Part shown: piece by piece, positions 61,585 to 64,000 of the stretch
Position numbering within the stretch: position 1 is the first letter of the stretch
How the letters are laid out: the number at the start of each line of letters is the position of its first letter
Origin: Prevotella intermedia ATCC 25611 = DSM 20706
GTDB lineage: Bacteria; Bacteroidota; Bacteroidia; Bacteroidales; Bacteroidaceae
Direction of reading: 5' to 3'
DNA: 64,000 nt
Assembly (NCBI RefSeq): GCF_001953955.1
Contig: NZ_CP019300.1
Span: forward strand, 930,001-994,000
The notes under the pieces: model-generated
Database searches by the model: none
What the model was told of the DNA's origin: nothing
What the model saw: the letters and a program-made list of their open reading frames with translations, nothing else
Translations under genes and position numbers: made by a program

Positions 61585-64000
61585 TTAGTTATGGAACACC
61601 AAACCATCGCTGAAGTCGTCGATGATGACAGGCTTTTCTCGGCTCACGGTCTCGGCAAGTATTGCCTTGCTAAGGTCGTTCAGTACGTAACGCTGTATGG
61701 CTCGCTTCACAGGACGGGCGCCAAATTCAGGGTCGTAGCCCACTTTGGCAAGGTAAGCAACCGCATTGTCTGTCCAATTCAATGCGAAACCTTGCGGTGC
61801 AAGCATTGCCTTTACACGGTTGAGCTGCAAGGTTACTATCTCTGAAATCTCGCTTTGCGTGAGTGGGAGGAACATTATCGTTTCGTCGATACGGTTCAGG
61901 AACTCTGGACGAATGTTCTGTTTCAGCATTTCCATCACGATGTCGCGTGCATTGTCGATAGTCTCCTGTCGGTTTTCCTCTGTGAGGTTGGCAAATTCCT
62001 GTTGGATATATTGCGACCCAAGGTTCGATGTCATAATGATAATGGTGTTCTTGAAGTTCACCACACGCCCCTTATTGTCTGTCAGATGTCCATCGTCGAG
62101 CACTTGCAGCAGAATATTGAACACATCGGGGTGCGCCTTTTCTATTTCATCGAATAACACCACAGAGTACGGCTTGCGTCGAACGGCTTCCGTAAGTTGC
62201 CCTCCTTCGTCGTAACCGACGTACCCCGGAGGCGCACCGATAAGGCGTGATACGCTGAACTTCTCCTGATACTCGCTCATATCTATACGCGTCATCATCG
62301 TTTCATCGTTGAACAAGTATTCTGCCAACGCCTTTGCCAACTCGGTCTTACCTGTACCCGTTGTTCCAAGGAAGATGAAAGACGCTATTGGCTTCTTTGG
62401 GTCTTGCAATCCAGCACGCGAACGTCGCACCGCATCGGCTACTGCAGTGATGGCTTCTTCTTGTCCGATGACACGCTTGTGCAGCTCTTCTTCGAGATGG
62501 AGCAGCTTTTCGCGTTCGCTTTGCAGCATTTTTGTAACGGGAATGCCCGTCCATCGGCTCACAACCTCTGCAATGTCCTCAGCCGTAACTTCCTCTCTAA
62601 TCATAGCATCGCCACCTTGCGTTGCCTGCAACTGCTGTTGTATGCTCTTGATGTCGTCTTCCAACGCTTTCAAACGAGAGTAACGGATTTCCGCAACACG
62701 CTCGTAGTTGCCTTCGCGCTCTGCTCTGTCCGCCTCAAACTTCAAGTGTTCAATCTCTTCCTTGTCTTGTTGGATTTTGTTCACTAAGTTTTTCTCGCTT
62801 TCCCACTTCGCCTTGAAACTTGTTTCCTGCTCTTTCAGTTCGGCAATCTCCTTGTCTAACAGTGCAATCTTTTCGGTATCGTTTTCACGCTTAATGGCTT
62901 CGCGTTCTATTTCCAGCTGTTTGAGTCGGCGTGTTATCTCGTCTAACTCTTCAGGAACAGAGTCGCGCTCCATACGAAGCTTTGCTGCGGCTTCGTCCAT
63001 CAAGTCTATAGCTTTGTCGGGTAGGAATCTATCCGATATGTAACGCTCCGAAAGTTGCACGGCAGCAATGCAGGCATCGTCCTGAATGCGCACTTTGTGG
63101 TGGTTTTCGTAGCGTTCCTTCAATCCTCGAAGTATGGAAATGGCGTCTATTTCATCGGGTTCGTCCACCATAACGGTTTGGAAACGGCGTTCGAGTGCCT
63201 TGTCTTTCTCGAAGTACTTCTGATATTCGTTGAGCGTTGTCGCACCGATGGCACGCAGTTCGCCTCGTGCAAGGGCAGGCTTTAGTATGTTGGCAGCGTC
63301 CATTGCTCCCTCTCCGCCACCAGCTCCGACGAGCGTATGGATTTCGTCGATGAAGAGAATGATGTTGCCTTCAGCATTTGTAACCTCCTTGATGACGCTT
63401 TTCAGTCGTTCCTCGAACTCGCCTTTGTACTTCGCACCTGCCACCAGCGCACCCATATCCAACGAGTAGAGTTGCTTGTCTTTCAGGTTTTCGGGTACGT
63501 CGCCACGGATAATACGTCCTGCCAACCCCTCTACAATGGCGGTTTTACCCGTACCCGGCTCGCCGATAAGTATAGGATTGTTCTTTGTTCTTCGTGAAAG
63601 AATCTGCAATACACGGCGTATTTCTTCATCACGGCCGATTACCGGGTCGAGTTTTCCTGCCCGTGCGTCTTCCACCAAGTTGCGTGCGTATTTCGATAAC
63701 GCCTGATAGTTCTCGTCGCCGCTTTGTGTTTGCACCTTTGCGCCTTGTCGAAGTTCTGTTATGGCTGCTCTCATAGTTTGCTCCGTACAGCCTGCGTCCT
63801 TCAAAATGCGGCTTGCTGTTGAGTTCACAGTTAAGAGTGCGAGCAACAAAGGTTCTATGCTTACGAACTCATCGCCCATTTTCTGCGATTCGCTCATCGT
63901 TGTTTGCATCACCTTGTTTGCATCGGGAGAGAAGTAAGGTTCGCCTCCTGATACCTTCGGCAAGCGGCTAACCTCGTTTTGTACGGCACTTTCTACAACT
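61585..64000 (-). CDS. clpB: ATP-dependent disaggregase ClpB (5' end outside window)
   Basis: The visible 805 residues run off the window end in frame, so the N-terminal start is missing. Seen are the end of the Clp N-domain, AAA-1 with Walker A GEPGTGKT, a middle coiled-coil (about 300-430 of the visible part), and AAA-2 with Walker [10 protein letters not shown] and the ESV-like [14 protein letters not shown] (Walker B). ClpB works with DnaK to dissolve protein aggregates; the M-domain distinguishes it from ClpA/C. Strong terminator at 61536. Confidence 0.95.
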   Translation of the reverse strand, partial: VVESAVQNEVSRLPKVSGGEPYFSPDANKVMQTTMSESQKMGDEFVSIEPLLLALLTVNSTASRILKDAGCTEQTMRAAITELRQGAKVQTQSGDENYQALSKYARNLVEDARAGKLDPVIGRDEEIRRVLQILSRRTKNNPILIGEPGTGKTAIVEGLAGRIIRGDVPENLKDKQLYSLDMGALVAGAKYKGEFEERLKSVIKEVTNAEGNIILFIDEIHTLVGAGGGEGAMDAANILKPALARGELRAIGATTLNEYQKYFEKDKALERRFQTVMVDEPDEIDAISILRGLKERYENHHKVRIQDDACIAAVQLSERYISDRFLPDKAIDLMDEAAAKLRMERDSVPEELDEITRRLKQLEIEREAIKRENDTEKIALLDKEIAELKEQETSFKAKWESEKNLVNKIQQDKEEIEHLKFEADRAEREGNYERVAEIRYSRLKALEDDIKSIQQQLQATQGGDAMIREEVTAEDIAEVVSRWTGIPVTKMLQSEREKLLHLEEELHKRVIGQEEAITAVADAVRRSRAGLQDPKKPIASFIFLGTTGTGKTELAKALAEYLFNDETMMTRIDMSEYQEKFSVSRLIGAPPGYVGYDEGGQLTEAVRRKPYSVVLFDEIEKAHPDVFNILLQVLDDGHLTDNKGRVVNFKNTIIIMTSNLGSQYIQQEFANLTEENRQETIDNARDIVMEMLKQNIRPEFLNRIDETIMFLPLTQSEISEIVTLQLNRVKAMLAPQGFALNWTDNAVAYLAKVGYDPEFGARPVKRAIQRYVLNDLSKAILAETVSREKPVIIDDFSDGLVFHN

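Overview
The window reads as chromosomal DNA of a Bacteroidales bacterium, most likely an oral-type Prevotella (P. intermedia / nigrescens / pallens group; inference, no database used). The grounds are Bacteroidetes -7 promoter boxes (TAnnTTTG) in front of most operons, weak Shine-Dalgarno signals, BspA-like leucine-rich-repeat secreted proteins with a shared Prevotella-type C-terminus, an HU-HIG type histone-like protein, the block DUF1599 / DoxX-like / tpiA / SPOR / folE that is conserved in Bacteroides, a class II (B12) ribonucleotide reductase, and a 187-bp dispersed repeat. No rRNA, tRNA, CRISPR array, prophage or transposase was seen.

Layout. 0-9 kb: BspA-like secreted protein plus a tiny downstream peptide, dps, rpsO, typA, a beta-barrel protein, and an 11-repeat DUF285/BspA protein. 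9-13.4 kb: mtnN-luxS (SAH recycling / AI-2), a YfhO-type membrane protein, an HU-like protein. 13.5-16.8 kb: a 24-bp tandem array and two paralogous secreted beta-rich proteins. 16.8-24.2 kb: DUF1599, a DoxX-like protein read in frame into tpiA, SPOR protein, folE, xth, and an SGNH hydrolase / MBOAT acyltransferase pair. 24.5-30 kb: DUF4251 lipoprotein, a membrane-anchored protein, an xpt-xanthine permease operon, a BtuB-like TonB receptor. 30-34 kb: AMP-ligase/SDR pair and a BASS-type transporter. 33.9-34.9 kb: a compact DUF3791-DUF3990-DUF3791 operon resembling a toxin-antitoxin or effector module. 35-44.3 kb: TPR protein, HPPK-like gene, hflX, DUF4954, M16 peptidase, class I fumarase. 44.7-53 kb: nitroreductase, nrdJ, folB, amidase, MCE/MlaD protein, dnaA. 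53-57 kb: a thiamine salvage operon behind a TPP riboswitch. 57-64 kb: lipoprotein plus OPT transporter, trmO, a zinc-ribbon protein, and 5'-truncated clpB.

The most unusual content is not protein coding. Seven intergenic gaps hold arrays of 3-9 short, mostly palindromic motifs at near-constant spacing of about two helical turns. In four arrays the spacing is exactly 22 bp (8-bp motif plus 14-bp spacer): TACACGTA/TACGTGTA at about 30.1, 44.5 and 57.0 kb, and TGACGTCA-like at 61.4 kb. The others are AGTCGACT at 20.3 kb (about 21 bp), GTAAC-N3-GTTAC at 7.2 kb (23-24 bp) and a TATATACACC array at 13.6 kb (24 bp). Separately, four copies of a 187-bp element, all exactly the same length, lie at 3.2, 6.8, 24.2 and 50.9 kb. 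Both classes sit only between genes. Spacing and lengths were counted directly; function is unknown.
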